64,000 nt of DNA from Sulfurivermis fontis (GTDB lineage: Bacteria > Pseudomonadota > Gammaproteobacteria > Thiohalomonadales > Thiohalomonadaceae). The stretch's first letter is position 1. The number at the start of each line of letters is the position of its first letter. The notes under the pieces were generated by a model. The model made no database searches, had not been told where the DNA came from, and saw only the letters and a program-made list of their open reading frames with translations. Shown piece by piece: positions 49,811-58,357 of the stretch. The position numbers and the translations under genes were made by a program. Where the stretch lies: assembly GCF_004001245.1 (NCBI RefSeq), contig NZ_AP018724.1, positions 2,100,501 to 2,164,500 of the forward strand, written 5' to 3'.

Positions 49811-50413
49811 ATGGAAGCCCATCCCAAACACCTGCCGGCGGACGAGCGCCGCGCCGCCACCGTCGAGGCGGTCGTCGAGCTGGCGGCCCGGCAGAACCCC
49901 AGCGAGATCACCACCGCCGCCATCGCCAAACACATGCAGCTCACCCAGGGTGCCCTGTTCCGCCACTTCCCCAGCAAGGAGGCCATCTGGCAGGCGGTGA
50001 TGGAGTGGGTGACCGAGCGCCTGCTGGCGCGGCTGGAGCGGGCGGCACAGTCCGCCGCAACCCCGCTGGCACGCCTGGAGGCCATGTTCATGGCCCACAT
50101 CGACTTCGTCGCCGAACATCCCGGCGTGCCGCGCATGCTGTTCGGCGAGCTACAGCGCGCCGGCACCTCCCCGGCCAAGCAGATGGCGCAAACGCTGGTG
50201 CGCCGCTACGGCGAGCGCCTCGCCGCCGTCCTCGCGGAAGGCAAGGCACAGGGTGAACTGGACCCGGACCTGGACACCGCCGCCGCCGCCACCCTGTTCA
50301 TCGGCACCATCCAGGGCCTGGTGATGCAGTCGCTGCTCGCCGGCGACGTGGAGCGCATCCACGCCGACGCCCTGGGCGCCTTCGCCATCTACCGCCGCGG
50401 CATCGGGAGATAA
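49811..50413 (+). CDS. TetR/AcrR family transcriptional regulator
   Basis: The 200-residue repressor has an N-terminal TetR helix-turn-helix (ITTAAIAKHMQLTQGALFRH then FPSKEAIW, residues ~32-60) and a C-terminal ligand/dimer domain. A 20-bp palindrome overlapping the -10 box upstream is a likely binding site. It is followed 3 bp later by the HlyD adaptor and an ABC pump, which it probably controls. The inducing ligand is unknown. Confidence 0.93.
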   Translation: MEAHPKHLPADERRAATVEAVVELAARQNPSEITTAAIAKHMQLTQGALFRHFPSKEAIWQAVMEWVTERLLARLERAAQSAATPLARLEAMFMAHIDFVAEHPGVPRMLFGELQRAGTSPAKQMAQTLVRRYGERLAAVLAEGKAQGELDPDLDTAAAATLFIGTIQGLVMQSLLAGDVERIHADALGAFAIYRRGIGR

Positions 50414-50416
50414 GCC

Positions 50417-51613
50417 ATGAAAAGACGCCTGTCCATGAATGGCCGCCGCCTGGCGCTGCTGGCGGTGTTGTTGCCCCTGGCGGGACTGTTCGTCTGGGTG
50501 GTGACCCGTGCCGGTCCCCTGGCACCGGTGCCGGTAGTGGCAGCCACCGTCGAGGAGCGTGCGCTCACCCCGGCCCTGTTCGGCATCGGCACGGTGGCCG
50601 CACGCTACACCTACCGCATCGGTCCCACCGCCGCCGGCCGCGTGCGGCAGGTCAATGTGGAGGTGGGCCAGCATGTGCGTGCCGGCCAGGTGCTGGGCGA
50701 AATGGACCCGGTGGACCTGGATGAGCGCATCGCCGCGCAGCGCGCGGCGCAGCTGCGCGCCAAAGCCAACGTCGCCGCCGCCGAGGCGCAGGTGGCGGAT
50801 GTCAGCGCGCGGCGCGCCTACGCCGCGGCCCAGGCCGAGCGCTATGAGCAACTGCTGCGCGCCAATACCGTCAGCGCCGACGCGGCGGAGGCGAAGCGGC
50901 AGGAATTGCAGGTGGCCGAGGCCGGCCTCGCCGCCGCCCGCGCCAACCTGGAGGCAACACGGCAGGAGCTGGGCCGGGTGCAGGCGGAACATGATGCCCT
51001 GGTACAGCAGCGCGCCAATCTGCGCCTGCTGGCGCCGGTGGACGGGCTGGTCACCGCCCGTGCCGCCGACCCCGGCACCACGCTCATTGCCGGCCAGCCG
51101 GTGGTCGAGCTGGTGGACCCGGCCAGCCTGTGGGTCAACGTGCGCTTCGATCAGCTGCGTGCCGCCGGCCTGCGCGCCGGGCTGCCGGCGCAGGTAGTGC
51201 TGCGCTCGCAGGCCATGCAACCGCTGGCCGGCAGGGTACTGCGCATCGAGCCGCTGGCCGATGCGGTCACCGAGGAGTTTCTCGCCAAGGTGGTGTTCGA
51301 CATCCTGCCGGACTCCCTGCCGCCCATCGGCGAACTGGCCGAAGTGACGGTGGCACAGACGGCCCTGCCGCCGCTGCCGGTGGTGCCGGCGGCCGCCGTG
51401 CAGCGCGTCGACGGCCGCCTCGGCGTGTGGCGCATCAGTGACGCGACACTGGTATTCACACCGGTCGAACTGGGCGCCGGCGATCTCGACGGCTGGGTGC
51501 AGGTGCGCAGCGGACTGCGTGCCGGCGAGCGCGTGGTGGTCTACAGCCAGCGCGCCCTCGCCGCCCATCACCGCATCGAGCTGGTGGATCGCCTGCCCGG
51601 GGTGCGTACGTGA
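50417..51613 (+). CDS. HlyD/MacA-type efflux adaptor
   Basis: The 398-residue protein has an N-terminal membrane anchor (LALLAVLLPLAGLFVWVVTR), a lipoyl hairpin (GRVRQVNVEVGQHVRAGQVL), a long coiled coil (~95-180, QAERYEQLLRANTVSADAAE) and beta-barrel segments. It connects the ABC pump to an outer-membrane channel. Gene order TetR, adaptor, permease, ATPase is that of MacAB/DevBCA-like exporters. The permease start overlaps its stop (GTGA). Confidence 0.92.
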   Translation: MKRRLSMNGRRLALLAVLLPLAGLFVWVVTRAGPLAPVPVVAATVEERALTPALFGIGTVAARYTYRIGPTAAGRVRQVNVEVGQHVRAGQVLGEMDPVDLDERIAAQRAAQLRAKANVAAAEAQVADVSARRAYAAAQAERYEQLLRANTVSADAAEAKRQELQVAEAGLAAARANLEATRQELGRVQAEHDALVQQRANLRLLAPVDGLVTARAADPGTTLIAGQPVVELVDPASLWVNVRFDQLRAAGLRAGLPAQVVLRSQAMQPLAGRVLRIEPLADAVTEEFLAKVVFDILPDSLPPIGELAEVTVAQTALPPLPVVPAAAVQRVDGRLGVWRISDATLVFTPVELGAGDLDGWVQVRSGLRAGERVVVYSQRALAAHHRIELVDRLPGVRT

Positions 51614-52800
51614 TCAGCCTGGCCGGCCGCGACATCCTGCATGCCTGGGGCAAGTTCGTCTTCACCGGCATCGGTCTCGGCCTGCTCATCGGCGTCACCC
51701 TCACCATGGCCGGCGTCTACCGCGGCATGGTGGACGACGCCCGGGTGCTGCTCGACAACAGCGGCGCCGATCTGTGGGTGGTGCAGCAGGGCACCCTCGG
51801 CCCCTACGCCGAATCCTCCAGCCTGTACGATGACACCTGGCGCGGCATCCTCGGCATGGATGGCGTGGTGCGCGCCGCCAACGTCACCTACCTCACCATG
51901 CAGGTGCGCCACGGTGAGCGCGACGTGCGCGCCATGGTGGTGGGCGTGGTGGCCGGCACCGGCCAGCCCGGGCAGCCCGGCTTTCTCGTCGCCGGCCGCC
52001 ACCTGACCCGCGGCCACTACGAGGCGGTGGCCGACGTGGCCACAGGCCTGCAGCTCGGCGAGCGCATCCAGATCCGCCGCAACCACTACACCGTGGTCGG
52101 CCTGACCCGGCGCATGGTGTCGTCCAGCGGCGACCCGATGATCTTCATCCCGCTGAAGGACGCCCAGGCGGCGCAATTCCTCAAGGATAACGACGCCATC
52201 GTGCGCAACCGCGCGCGCACCGCCGCCAACCCGGCCTTCGCCGCATCCGGCGTGCTCGATGCCGTACTCGCCGCACAGGGCAGCAACCCCTACGTCAACG
52301 CCGTGCTGGTGCAGATCGCGCCGGGCCGCGACCCCGAAGAAGTGGCCGAGCCGATCCGCCGCTGGAAACGCCTCACCGTCTACACCCGCGCGCAGATGGA
52401 ACAGATCCTCATCGGCAAGCTGATCGCCACCTCGGCAAAACAGATCGGCATGTTCCTGGTGATCCTCGCCATCGTCAGTGCGGCCATCGTCGCCTTCATC
52501 ATCTACACCCTCACCCTGGGCAAGATCCGCGAGATCGCCGTACTGAAACTCATCGGCACGCGCAACCGCACCATCGCCGGCATGATCATGCAGCAGGCCG
52601 TCGGCCTCGGCCTGATCGGCTTCGTGGTGGGCAAGGTAGCCGCCACCTTCTGGGCACCGTTCTTCCCCAAATACGTGCTGCTGGAAAGCGGCGACGCCCT
52701 GCGCGGTTTCATCGCCGTGGTGGTGATCTGCATCCTCGCCAGCGTGCTCGCCATCCGTGCCGCACTGAAAGTCGATCCCGCGGAGGCCATCGGTGGCTGA
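51610..52800 (+). CDS. ABC transporter permease, FtsX/MacB_PCD type
   Basis: The 396-residue protein starts at GTG overlapping the adaptor stop. It has an N-terminal membrane segment (FVFTGIGLGLLIGVTLTMAG), a large periplasmic domain (~50-260), and three C-terminal segments (IGMFLVILAIVSAAIVAFII, IMQQAVGLGLIGFVVGKVAA, IAVVVICILASVLAIRAALK) of the FtsX type. LGKIREIAVLKLIGTRNRTI is the conserved cytoplasmic loop. It probably drives export of a lipophilic or drug-like substrate with the adaptor and ATPase. Confidence 0.92.
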   Translation: MISLAGRDILHAWGKFVFTGIGLGLLIGVTLTMAGVYRGMVDDARVLLDNSGADLWVVQQGTLGPYAESSSLYDDTWRGILGMDGVVRAANVTYLTMQVRHGERDVRAMVVGVVAGTGQPGQPGFLVAGRHLTRGHYEAVADVATGLQLGERIQIRRNHYTVVGLTRRMVSSSGDPMIFIPLKDAQAAQFLKDNDAIVRNRARTAANPAFAASGVLDAVLAAQGSNPYVNAVLVQIAPGRDPEEVAEPIRRWKRLTVYTRAQMEQILIGKLIATSAKQIGMFLVILAIVSAAIVAFIIYTLTLGKIREIAVLKLIGTRNRTIAGMIMQQAVGLGLIGFVVGKVAATFWAPFFPKYVLLESGDALRGFIAVVVICILASVLAIRAALKVDPAEAIGG

Positions 52801-53512
52801 GATGGAAAAAACCGGTATCCGCATCACTGGCCTGCGCAAGCGTTACGGCGAAGGCGACACCGCGGTGGACGCGCTGAAGGGCGTGGACATGCAGGTGGCG
52901 CCAGGCGAGGTGGTCGGCCTCATCGGCCCCTCCGGTTCCGGCAAGAGCACCCTGCTCAAATGCCTCGGTGCGGTGATCGAGCCGACCGCCGGGCGCATGA
53001 CCCTCGGCAGCGAAGTGATCTACGACGACCGCTGGAACATCCCCGACCTGCGCGCCCTGCGCCGCGACAAGATCGGCTTCGTGTTCCAGGCGCCCTATCT
53101 GATCCCGTTTCTCGACGTCACCGACAACGTGGCCCTGCTGCCCATGCTGGCCGGTGTGCCCAACGGCGAGGCGCGCAAGCGCGCGCTGGAACTGCTGGCG
53201 GCGCTGGACGTGGCGCACCGCGCCCGCGCCATGCCGGCACAACTGTCCGGCGGCGAGCAGCAGCGCGTCGCCATCGCCCGCGCCCTGGTCAACCGCCCGC
53301 CGGTGATCCTCGCCGACGAACCCACCGCCCCGCTGGACAGCGAACGCGCCCTCGCCGTGATCCGCATCCTCAACCAGATGGCACGGCAGTTCGACACCGC
53401 CATCATCGTCGTCACCCACGACGAGAAGATCATTCCCACCTTCCGGCGCATCTACCACATCCGTGACGGCCGCACCCACGAGGAGGCCGGTGCAGCAGCG
53501 CCACTGGAGTGA
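52793..53512 (+). CDS. ABC transporter ATP-binding protein (LolD/MacB-type)
   Basis: The 239-residue ATPase shows Walker [16 protein letters not shown] (~42), [15 protein letters not shown] (signature, ~150), [16 protein letters not shown] (Walker B) and [10 protein letters not shown]. The usual GNLD of this family reads APLD. It starts at GTG 52793, overlapping the permease stop by 8 bp; an ATG three codons on is an alternative. It completes the pump. The downstream gene converges with a 0-bp gap. Confidence 0.94.
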   Translation: MAEMEKTGIRITGLRKRYGEGDTAVDALKGVDMQVAPGEVVGLIGPSGSGKSTLLKCLGAVIEPTAGRMTLGSEVIYDDRWNIPDLRALRRDKIGFVFQAPYLIPFLDVTDNVALLPMLAGVPNGEARKRALELLAALDVAHRARAMPAQLSGGEQQRVAIARALVNRPPVILADEPTAPLDSERALAVIRILNQMARQFDTAIIVVTHDEKIIPTFRRIYHIRDGRTHEEAGAAAPLE

Positions 53513-54049
53513 TCAAACCTGCCAATAGCTGCGGATGTTCGAGCGCAGCGTGCGCAACCTGAGGGTGATGGCAATCTCCTCCAGCGCGGCATAGGCACAC
53601 ACCGCTGTCGCCAGGCGCAGTGGCCAACCGAGATCGAACAACAGCAGGCCGATGACGCCCGCCGCAGTCACCACCGCCGCCACCTTCACCGCCCGGGTGT
53701 GGTAGCTGGGCAACTGGCGGAATTTGATGAATCCGATCAGCGCAGGGAGCAGATAACTGGTGATGATGGCCACGATGGCGACGCCTTCCCCGCGCAGGCG
53801 CTCCGGCCACAACCACCAGGCGCCGAGGCTGAGTGCGGTATAGAAAGCGAGATCGCCCCAGCTGTCCAGGCGCGCGCCCAACGCGGTGCACTGGTTCAGG
53901 CGCCGCGCCAGCCAGCCGTCCAGGGCATCGGTGGCCCAGGCGCCGAGCATCAGCAGCAGAAAGGCATCGTGCAGTCCATGCCAGGCGAACCACAACATCA
54001 GCGGCGTTGCCAGCAGGCGCAGCAGACTCAACAGGTTGGGAAGATTCAT
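53513..54049 (-). CDS. CDP-alcohol phosphatidyltransferase family protein (second copy)
   Basis: The 178-residue membrane protein begins NLPNLLSLLRLLATPLMLWF and has DALDGWLARRLNQCTALGAR then LDSWGDL, the CDP-alcohol transferase motif. ATG 54049 is favoured because it overlaps the stop of the small membrane-protein gene (ATGA). It belongs to an ancestral operon DUF2784, small membrane protein, this gene, which an IS1111 element has interrupted. Its function is not identified beyond the family. It converges with the ABC operon, ending one base from it. Confidence 0.85.
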   Translation of the reverse strand: MNLPNLLSLLRLLATPLMLWFAWHGLHDAFLLLMLGAWATDALDGWLARRLNQCTALGARLDSWGDLAFYTALSLGAWWLWPERLRGEGVAIVAIITSYLLPALIGFIKFRQLPSYHTRAVKVAAVVTAAGVIGLLLFDLGWPLRLATAVCAYAALEEIAITLRLRTLRSNIRSYWQV

Positions 54050-54117
54050 CGCCGTCGCATCCATAACACGCCGTACATCAGCACCGTGATCACTATCACC
54101 CCGCCGCCCATGGCGAT
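54046..54117 (-). pseudogene. 3' fragment of a small membrane-protein gene split by the IS
   Basis: In the frame ending at the ATGA overlap with the transferase, the sequence reads IAMGGGVIVITVLMYGVLWM then RRR and stop: one membrane helix with a positive end. The in-frame codon just upstream is TAG, contributed by the IS end. The matching 5' fragment is at 55567-55624. The exact IS/target border is uncertain by 1-3 bases. Confidence 0.65.
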
Positions 54118-54394
54118 CTATATGGACGCCTCCCGTTTGCCAAGGGCGATTTTGGTGTGTTGGGACAGATAGGCTGCAGTTCTATATCCGGCCTGTTGTG
54201 CAGGAATAGACCTGCTGGCCCTGATGGAATCCGCTGACCCGCGCCTCATTCTCCTGAAGGACTCGAAGTCCTTACCGCCATACAGGTTTGGCGGGTCACG
54301 GTCTGACCTGTTTGCCATCACACTTTATCGACCTTGCGCAACCTTTACGGCGGCCACTCCTTTCTTCAAAGTGGTTGATACACTCGTCAGGCAC
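54118..54394 (-). ncRNA. Candidate bridge/seekRNA region of the IS
   Basis: The 277 bp between transposase stop and IS end have no ORF. A hairpin AAGGACT-CGA-AGTCCTT (54257-54273) is enclosed by an 8-bp stem (TGACCCGC 54235-54242 with GCGGGTCA 54291-54298), consistent with the stem-loops of the programmable RNA described for IS110/IS1111 elements. The position downstream of the transposase is that known for the IS1111 group. Exact ends and target-binding loops cannot be assigned by eye. Confidence 0.5.
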
Positions 54395-55420
54395 CTATGC
54401 CGGCTGACTGACGAATCCCTTTTGGTACGTCCGTTCATGGGCGAGCATCGCCCAGATCGTTCGCGCCATCTTGTTGGCCAGGGCCACGACCGCGACATTC
54501 AGCGGCCGGCGCTGGCGTAATTTCGTGACCCACGGGCCGGGGTCTTTGGCGTGGGTCAGCACGGATCGCGCACCGTGAATCAGCAAGGTGCGCAGGTAGG
54601 TGTCACCGCGCTTGCTGATGCCGAGCAGTTTGATGCGCCCACCAGTGCCCACCTGTCGCGGCACCAGGCCGGCGAAGGCGGCGAACTCTCGCCCCGACTT
54701 GAAGGCTTTGGCGTCGCCCATGATGGCGACCGCCGCCGTGGCGGTCAGCGGCCCGACACCAGGAATTTCAGCGATTCGCTTGCAAGCTTCGTCTTGCTTG
54801 AGCCACAGCTGGATGCGCTGCTCGATGGCGGCGATTTCCCCATCCAGCTTCTCGATGCGCGCCCATTGCTCGCGCAACGTATCGATCACCATTGCCGGCA
54901 GCCGGTCTTCCAGTCTGGCCAAAGCCGCAGCAATTCCCTTCCTGACCCCCGCTTTGCCCTGCGGCATCACTTCACCGTATTCGGCGAGCAACCCCCGCAG
55001 GCCGTTAATCTGCGCGGTGCGGAACTTGACCAACTGGCTCCTCATGCGGTGCAGCGCCAGGATGGCCTGCTGTTCTTCCGTCTTGATCGCCACCGCCTTG
55101 ACGTGCGGCTGCTGCACCGCTGTCCAGATCGCCCGCGCGTCCTGCCGGTCGTTCTTGTTGCCGGTGACGAACGGCTTCACCGCCTTGCCTGGCAGGAGCT
55201 TGACCTGGTGGCCCAGCGCCGTGAGTTTCCTCGCCCAGTGCTGCGCACCGCCGCAGGCTTCCATCCCAATGAGGCATGGTTGCCGGTTAGCGAAGTGTTC
55301 GAGGAACTTCTCGCGCTTGAGCTGCAGGCTCACGATCTCTCCGGTCTCCATGTCGATCCAGTGCAACTGAAATACCCGCTTGGCGATATCCACGCCAACG
55401 ACCGTTTTGCTACCATTCAT
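54395..55420 (-). CDS. IS110-family transposase (IS1111 group, DEDD recombinase)
   Basis: The 341-residue protein has the N-terminal RuvC-like domain (VVGVDIAKRVFQLHWIDMET with the first Asp; CLIGMEACGGAQHWARKLTA with Glu; VTGNKNDRQDARAIWTAVQQ with the two Asp) and the C-terminal Tnp_20 domain with the serine region (IAEIPGVGPLTATAAVAIMG, GREFAAFAGLVPRQVGTGGR, LGISKRGDTYLRTLLIHGAR). It appears intact and full length. It acts with the element-encoded RNA to insert at sequence-specific targets. Confidence 0.95.
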   Translation of the reverse strand: MNGSKTVVGVDIAKRVFQLHWIDMETGEIVSLQLKREKFLEHFANRQPCLIGMEACGGAQHWARKLTALGHQVKLLPGKAVKPFVTGNKNDRQDARAIWTAVQQPHVKAVAIKTEEQQAILALHRMRSQLVKFRTAQINGLRGLLAEYGEVMPQGKAGVRKGIAAALARLEDRLPAMVIDTLREQWARIEKLDGEIAAIEQRIQLWLKQDEACKRIAEIPGVGPLTATAAVAIMGDAKAFKSGREFAAFAGLVPRQVGTGGRIKLLGISKRGDTYLRTLLIHGARSVLTHAKDPGPWVTKLRQRRPLNVAVVALANKMARTIWAMLAHERTYQKGFVSQPA

Positions 55421-55566
55421 TTCGGACCCCCGGTTTGCCTGTGAAGACCTTCAGTATCTTCCACCTTGGGCACTTCGATGCCGTCGGCCCGTGAGGGTCC
55501 ACCTTCATCCCACCCACACCGCAAAGCTATCCACGGCGCCGGGCGCCGCAGGTCCCTCCATACCGA

Positions 55567-55624
55567 AGACGGCCAGCGCGCCGGATAACTCGTGTTCAGC
55601 GCTCACGGGGTGGGAGGCGTCCAT
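55567..55624 (-). pseudogene. 5' fragment of the small membrane-protein gene split by the IS
   Basis: The ATG at 55624 directly follows the DUF2784 stop (TGAATG). It codes MDASHPVSAEHELSGALAVF then Gly before entering the IS, where the frame runs on ~19 codons to a stop. Joined to the 3' fragment it would give a ~44-residue single-helix membrane protein in frame. The gene was probably the middle cistron of DUF2784, this gene and the CDP-alcohol transferase. Confidence 0.6.
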
Positions 55625-55918
55625 TCAATTCTGCATGGTCCGGGTCAGTCCCTCCGGGTAGATGAACGACAACAGATAGTGCTGGATGAAGCCGGTGTCA
55701 TAGCCCTGCTGACCGGCCAACCGGCGCCAGTGATTTTCCAGCGGCGTCAGCGGGCAGTACCAGCCGAACAGCGCGATCATCGTGCCCCAGGCCGCCGCCG
55801 GCAGTTGCACCCACGCCAGCCGTGGCCAGCGCCATACCAGCAGGCCGCCCAGCACCACGAACAGGATGAAGGCGGCGTGCACTAGCAGAACAAGATCGGC
55901 CAACAACTCATAGACCAT
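55625..55918 (-). CDS. DUF2784 membrane protein
   Basis: The 97-residue protein has two or three membrane segments (LLADLVLLVHAAFILFVVLG, GLLVWRWPRLAWVQLPAAAW) and the DUF2784 features WGTMIALFGWYCPLTPLENH (Cys-Pro-Leu-Thr near residue 55) and GYDTGFIQHYLLSFIYPEGL. The function of DUF2784 is unknown. It was the first gene of the operon disrupted by the IS and is divergent from hypE across ~67 bp. Confidence 0.87.
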   Translation of the reverse strand: MVYELLADLVLLVHAAFILFVVLGGLLVWRWPRLAWVQLPAAAWGTMIALFGWYCPLTPLENHWRRLAGQQGYDTGFIQHYLLSFIYPEGLTRTMQN

Positions 55919-55985
55919 GCGTGGTACTTTCCCGCAACAGGCTTCCGGGTTAGCCTACACCAAACTCCTGCGACGCATAGCCATC

Positions 55986-56987
55986 ATGAGCGAACACATC
56001 ACCCTGGCCCACGGCAACGGCGGGCGCCACATGCGCGAACTGATCGAGGGCGTGTTCGCCCGCCACCTCGCCGACCCGGCGCTGGATGTCCAGGTCGATG
56101 CGGCACACATCGCCGTGCCGCCCGGCGACCTGTTCATCACCACCGACGGCTTCACCGTCAAGCCGCTGGAGTTTCCCGGCGGCGACATCGGCGCCCTGGC
56201 GGTGCACGGCACGGTCAATGACCTGGCAGTGGCCGGCGCCATCCCGCTGTATCTCACCGTCAATGCCTTCATCGAGGAAGGCCTGCCTTTCACCACCCTG
56301 GAACGGCTGGTGGCCTCGCTGGCCCGGGCCGCGCGCGAGGCCAGGGTGCGCGTGGTGGCGGGCGACACCAAGGTGGTGCCGCGCGGCGAAGGCAGCGGCC
56401 TGTATCTCGCCACCAGCGGTGTCGGCGTGCGCCGCCCCGAACTGCAATTGGGCCTGGCACACATCCGCGCCGGTGACGTGCTGCTGGTCAGCGGCCCGGT
56501 GGGGGATCACGGCACGGCGGTGATGCTGGCGCGCGAGCAGTTCGGCCTGCGCGGCGACCTGCAATCGGATGCCGCCTGTGTCTACCCGCTCACCGCGGCG
56601 CTGCACGATCTGCCCGGCCTGCGCTTCATGCGTGACCCCACCCGCGGCGGCCTCGCCACCGTGGCGCACGAAATCGCCCGCGCCTGCCAGCTCGGTGTGC
56701 GTCTGTACGAAGAGGCGATCCCGGTACGCGATCCGGTGCGCGCGGTATGCGACATGCTGGGCTACGACCCCTATTACCTGGCCTGCGAGGGCCGCGTCGT
56801 GGCGGTGGTCGAGGCCGCGGCGGCGGAAGTGGCGCTGCAGCGCTGGCGCATGTTGCCGCAGGGCAATGCAGCAGCGATCATCGGTACGCTGGAAACAGGG
56901 CACCGTCACGTGGTTCTGCAAACGCTGCTGGGCGGCGAACGCCTGCTGGAAGAGCTGGAGGATGATCCGCTGCCGCGTATCTGCTGA
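55986..56987 (+). CDS. hypE: Hydrogenase maturation protein HypE (carbamoyl dehydratase)
   Basis: The 333-residue enzyme dehydrates the carbamoyl group on its C-terminal Cys to thiocyanate, the source of the CN ligands. ATG 55986 gives SEHITLAHGNGGRHMRELIE. The ATP-binding segment is VVAGDTKVVPRGEGSGLYLA, and the protein ends in DPLPRIC with the catalytic terminal Cys. It completes the hypABCDEF set but lies ~6.7 kb from hypF, beyond the efflux operon and IS. Confidence 0.97.
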   Translation: MSEHITLAHGNGGRHMRELIEGVFARHLADPALDVQVDAAHIAVPPGDLFITTDGFTVKPLEFPGGDIGALAVHGTVNDLAVAGAIPLYLTVNAFIEEGLPFTTLERLVASLARAAREARVRVVAGDTKVVPRGEGSGLYLATSGVGVRRPELQLGLAHIRAGDVLLVSGPVGDHGTAVMLAREQFGLRGDLQSDAACVYPLTAALHDLPGLRFMRDPTRGGLATVAHEIARACQLGVRLYEEAIPVRDPVRAVCDMLGYDPYYLACEGRVVAVVEAAAAEVALQRWRMLPQGNAAAIIGTLETGHRHVVLQTLLGGERLLEELEDDPLPRIC

Positions 56988-57010
56988 ACGCAGCCCATAC
57001 AGCCGAGACC

Positions 57011-58249
57011 ATGACCGACGCCATCCCCACTATCCGTCGCTATCTGCAAACCCTGCACCCGCTCGATCAATTCGGTGCTGCCGAACTGGACGAGTTGGCC
57101 AAGAAAACACAGATCGAGGAATTGCATCCGGGCCGCCGCCTGTTCCTGCGCGGCCACAGCGATCCATGGACCTTCTATCTGCTGGACGGCACCGTGCAAC
57201 TGGACTGGCCCGACAGCCGTCGTGAACTGCTGCGCGGCGACAGCATTGCCGCGCGACAGCCGCTCAACAACGTGCAGCCGCACACCGCCACCGCCACTGC
57301 GGTCGATCACGTACACTACATCCGTTTCAACACCACGCTGCTGGAAGTATTGTCGCGTGCCGCCACGCCCGACAGTTATCGGCTGGAGGAGATCAGCGCC
57401 GACTCGGAAGAACCGCGCCAACGCCTGTTTCATACCATTTTCCTTGATTACCTCGCCGACGCCCTGCAGATGCCCCATCTGCCCGATGTCGCGGTGCGCG
57501 TGCGCGAGGCGGTGCAGGACCCCGACTGCGATGCCAATGAGGTCGCGCATCTGATTCAGGCCGATCCGGTCCTGGCCGCGCGCCTGGTACAGGCCGCCAA
57601 CAGTCCGCTGTACGGCGTGCAGACCCCCATCAATACCTGCAAGGGCGCGGTGATGTTCCTCGGCCTCGGCACCACCCGCGATCTGGTGCTGGCCTACACC
57701 CTGCGCGAACTGTTCCACACCACCTCATCCCTGCTGCAACAACGCATGCGCTCACTGTGGCAGCACAGCGTACTGGTCGGCGCCATCAGCTATGTGCTGG
57801 CCGGCATGACACCGGGGCTGGACAAGGACCGCGCCCTGCTCGCCGGCCTGCTGCACGACATCGGCGCCCTGCCGGTGATCAATTACGCCGCTCATGAGCC
57901 GGCCCTGGCACGGGATGCCGGCATGCTGGATGACGCCATTGCCGCCCTGCGCGGCCAGGTCGGCGCGATGGTGCTGCGGCAGTGGAAGTTCGGCAACGAG
58001 ACCGTTGCCATCGCCCTGGAGGCGGAGGACTGGCAACGCGACCCGGTGCCGCAGGCCGAGTACACCGATGTCATCGTCATCGCCCAGCAACTGCTGCTGG
58101 GCGAGGAACACCCGGAGCGGCTGGAGCACACCATGCAGCTGCCGGCCTGGCACAAGCTGGCCCGCGGCAGGCTGGATGGAGAGATCGCAGCGCAGGTGCT
58201 GCACGAAGCGCGCAACGACGTTGCCGACGTGTTGCAGCTGCTGGGTTGA
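57011..58249 (+). CDS. Cyclic-nucleotide-binding domain + HDOD domain protein
   Basis: The 412-residue protein has an N-terminal CRP-like cNMP-binding fold (HPLDQFGAAELDELAKKTQI, FLRGHSDPWTFYLLDGTVQL, residues ~15-115) and an HDOD domain (~150-350; LPDVAVRVREAVQDPDCDAN, ADPVLAARLVQAANSPLYGV, LWQHSVLVGAISYVLAG, AGLLHDIGALPVINYA). No DNA-binding or catalytic domain is attached. HDOD proteins often act in signalling cascades. It begins 23 bp after hypE, so it may be on the same transcript. Its role here is unknown. Confidence 0.88.
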   Translation: MTDAIPTIRRYLQTLHPLDQFGAAELDELAKKTQIEELHPGRRLFLRGHSDPWTFYLLDGTVQLDWPDSRRELLRGDSIAARQPLNNVQPHTATATAVDHVHYIRFNTTLLEVLSRAATPDSYRLEEISADSEEPRQRLFHTIFLDYLADALQMPHLPDVAVRVREAVQDPDCDANEVAHLIQADPVLAARLVQAANSPLYGVQTPINTCKGAVMFLGLGTTRDLVLAYTLRELFHTTSSLLQQRMRSLWQHSVLVGAISYVLAGMTPGLDKDRALLAGLLHDIGALPVINYAAHEPALARDAGMLDDAIAALRGQVGAMVLRQWKFGNETVAIALEAEDWQRDPVPQAEYTDVIVIAQQLLLGEEHPERLEHTMQLPAWHKLARGRLDGEIAAQVLHEARNDVADVLQLLG

Positions 58250-58357
58250 ACCCGGAAAGGGATTTGTCCGCAGGAGCGCCATACCGAGCCGTATTGCCGA
58301 CTGAGGAACATTCCTTGTGGATTCGAGGACCGAGCGAGGGCGCGGCGCGCCAGCATC

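Larger units (their letters stand above)
54118..55566 (-). mobile_element. IS110-family element of the IS1111 group
   Basis: About 1.45 kb. The transposase is flanked by ~145 bp on its 5' side and ~277 bp on its 3' side. The ends read TATGGAGGGACCTGCGG (minus strand, near 55562) and, on the plus strand at 54119, TATGGACGCCTCCCG; both start TATGGA and are candidate (sub)terminal inverted repeats. IS1111-group elements have a longer 3' non-coding end that carries the guide RNA, as here. Removing it restores a continuous small ORF. Borders are accurate to a few bases only. Confidence 0.8.
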
